A stretch of DNA of 14,153 nucleotides, from NCBI GenBank assembly GCA_019116405.1, contig DXBS01000038.1:1-14153 (forward strand). The letters are read 5' to 3'. Origin of the DNA: Candidatus Gallimonas intestinigallinarum. GTDB taxonomy: Bacteria > Bacillota_A > Clostridia > Christensenellales > Borkfalkiaceae. The notes beneath the pieces were generated by a model, which saw only the letters and a list, made by a program, of their open reading frames with translations, searched no databases and was not told where the DNA came from. Position numbers and translations under genes: made by a program. Below, piece after piece: positions 14,129 through 14,153 of the stretch (positions are counted from its first letter, which is position 1; each line of letters starts with the position of its first letter).

Positions 14129-14153
14129 TTATCCGCGCTTTCTGAGCACATTC
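14129..14153 (-). CDS. Possible C-terminal end of a gene leaving the right edge
   Basis: The minus strand from the window edge reads NVLRKRG and a TAA stop in one frame, a plausible basic C terminus, followed by the hairpin at 14063-14095. Seven codons are too few to identify a protein or prove the frame; the call rests on the downstream hairpin. Confidence 0.25.

Overview
The window looks like a moderately GC-rich member of the Bacillota (class Clostridia), probably a gut anaerobe. The basis is protein-family resemblance (GalT of the Firmicutes type, AgrC/LytTR-type signalling, a TnpX-like serine recombinase, an iron alcohol dehydrogenase like the AdhE C-terminal half), strong GGAGG ribosome sites and TTGACA/TATAAT promoters. 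No rRNA or tRNA gene is seen, and species is not assignable by eye.

Layout. (1) 1-2757, minus strand: a polyamine operon in the order arginine decarboxylase (speA), spermidine synthase (speE), then the first 21 codons of a saccharopine-dehydrogenase-like (carboxynorspermidine-type) gene that leaves the window. Its promoter is followed by a leader of about 290 nt that folds on paper into nested helices and ends in a terminator-like hairpin just before the speA ribosome site: a candidate riboswitch or attenuator. (2) 2890-5748, plus strand: a divergent galT-galK Leloir operon with an inverted repeat just upstream of the -35, a 14-bp leader hairpin before the galT ribosome site, an 11-nt overlap between the genes and a strong terminator. 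(3) 5757-7585: a compact cassette holding a TnpW-like small ORF and a large serine recombinase, bracketed by a perfect 12-bp direct repeat; it looks like a minimal integrated element. (4) 7716-7976: a small unknown gene with its own promoter. (5) 8162-10622, minus: a two-component locus. The LytTR response regulator is intact. The membrane kinase has lost its ATP-binding core at a frame-breaking junction near 9822, and its tail is fused to an extracytoplasmic RsiV-like (DUF3298) domain. (6) 10807-12339: a Cys-rich, Gly-X-Thr collagen-like protein, divergent from a family 2 glycosyltransferase with TPR-like repeats that is a plausible modifier of the collagen threonines. (7) 12702-13919, minus: an iron alcohol dehydrogenase with a strong promoter and a palindromic operator candidate just downstream of the -10. 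The right edge may hold the last codons of another minus-strand gene.

How it fits together: the polyamine and galactose operons are housekeeping or catabolic modules read from one divergent control region. The recombinase cassette sits directly behind the galK terminator. The signalling, collagen and glycosyltransferase genes form a cell-surface module with signs of decay in the kinase. The points most worth checking are the speA leader RNA, the repeat-bracketed recombinase cassette, the kinase/DUF3298 fusion and the collagen/glycosyltransferase pair.
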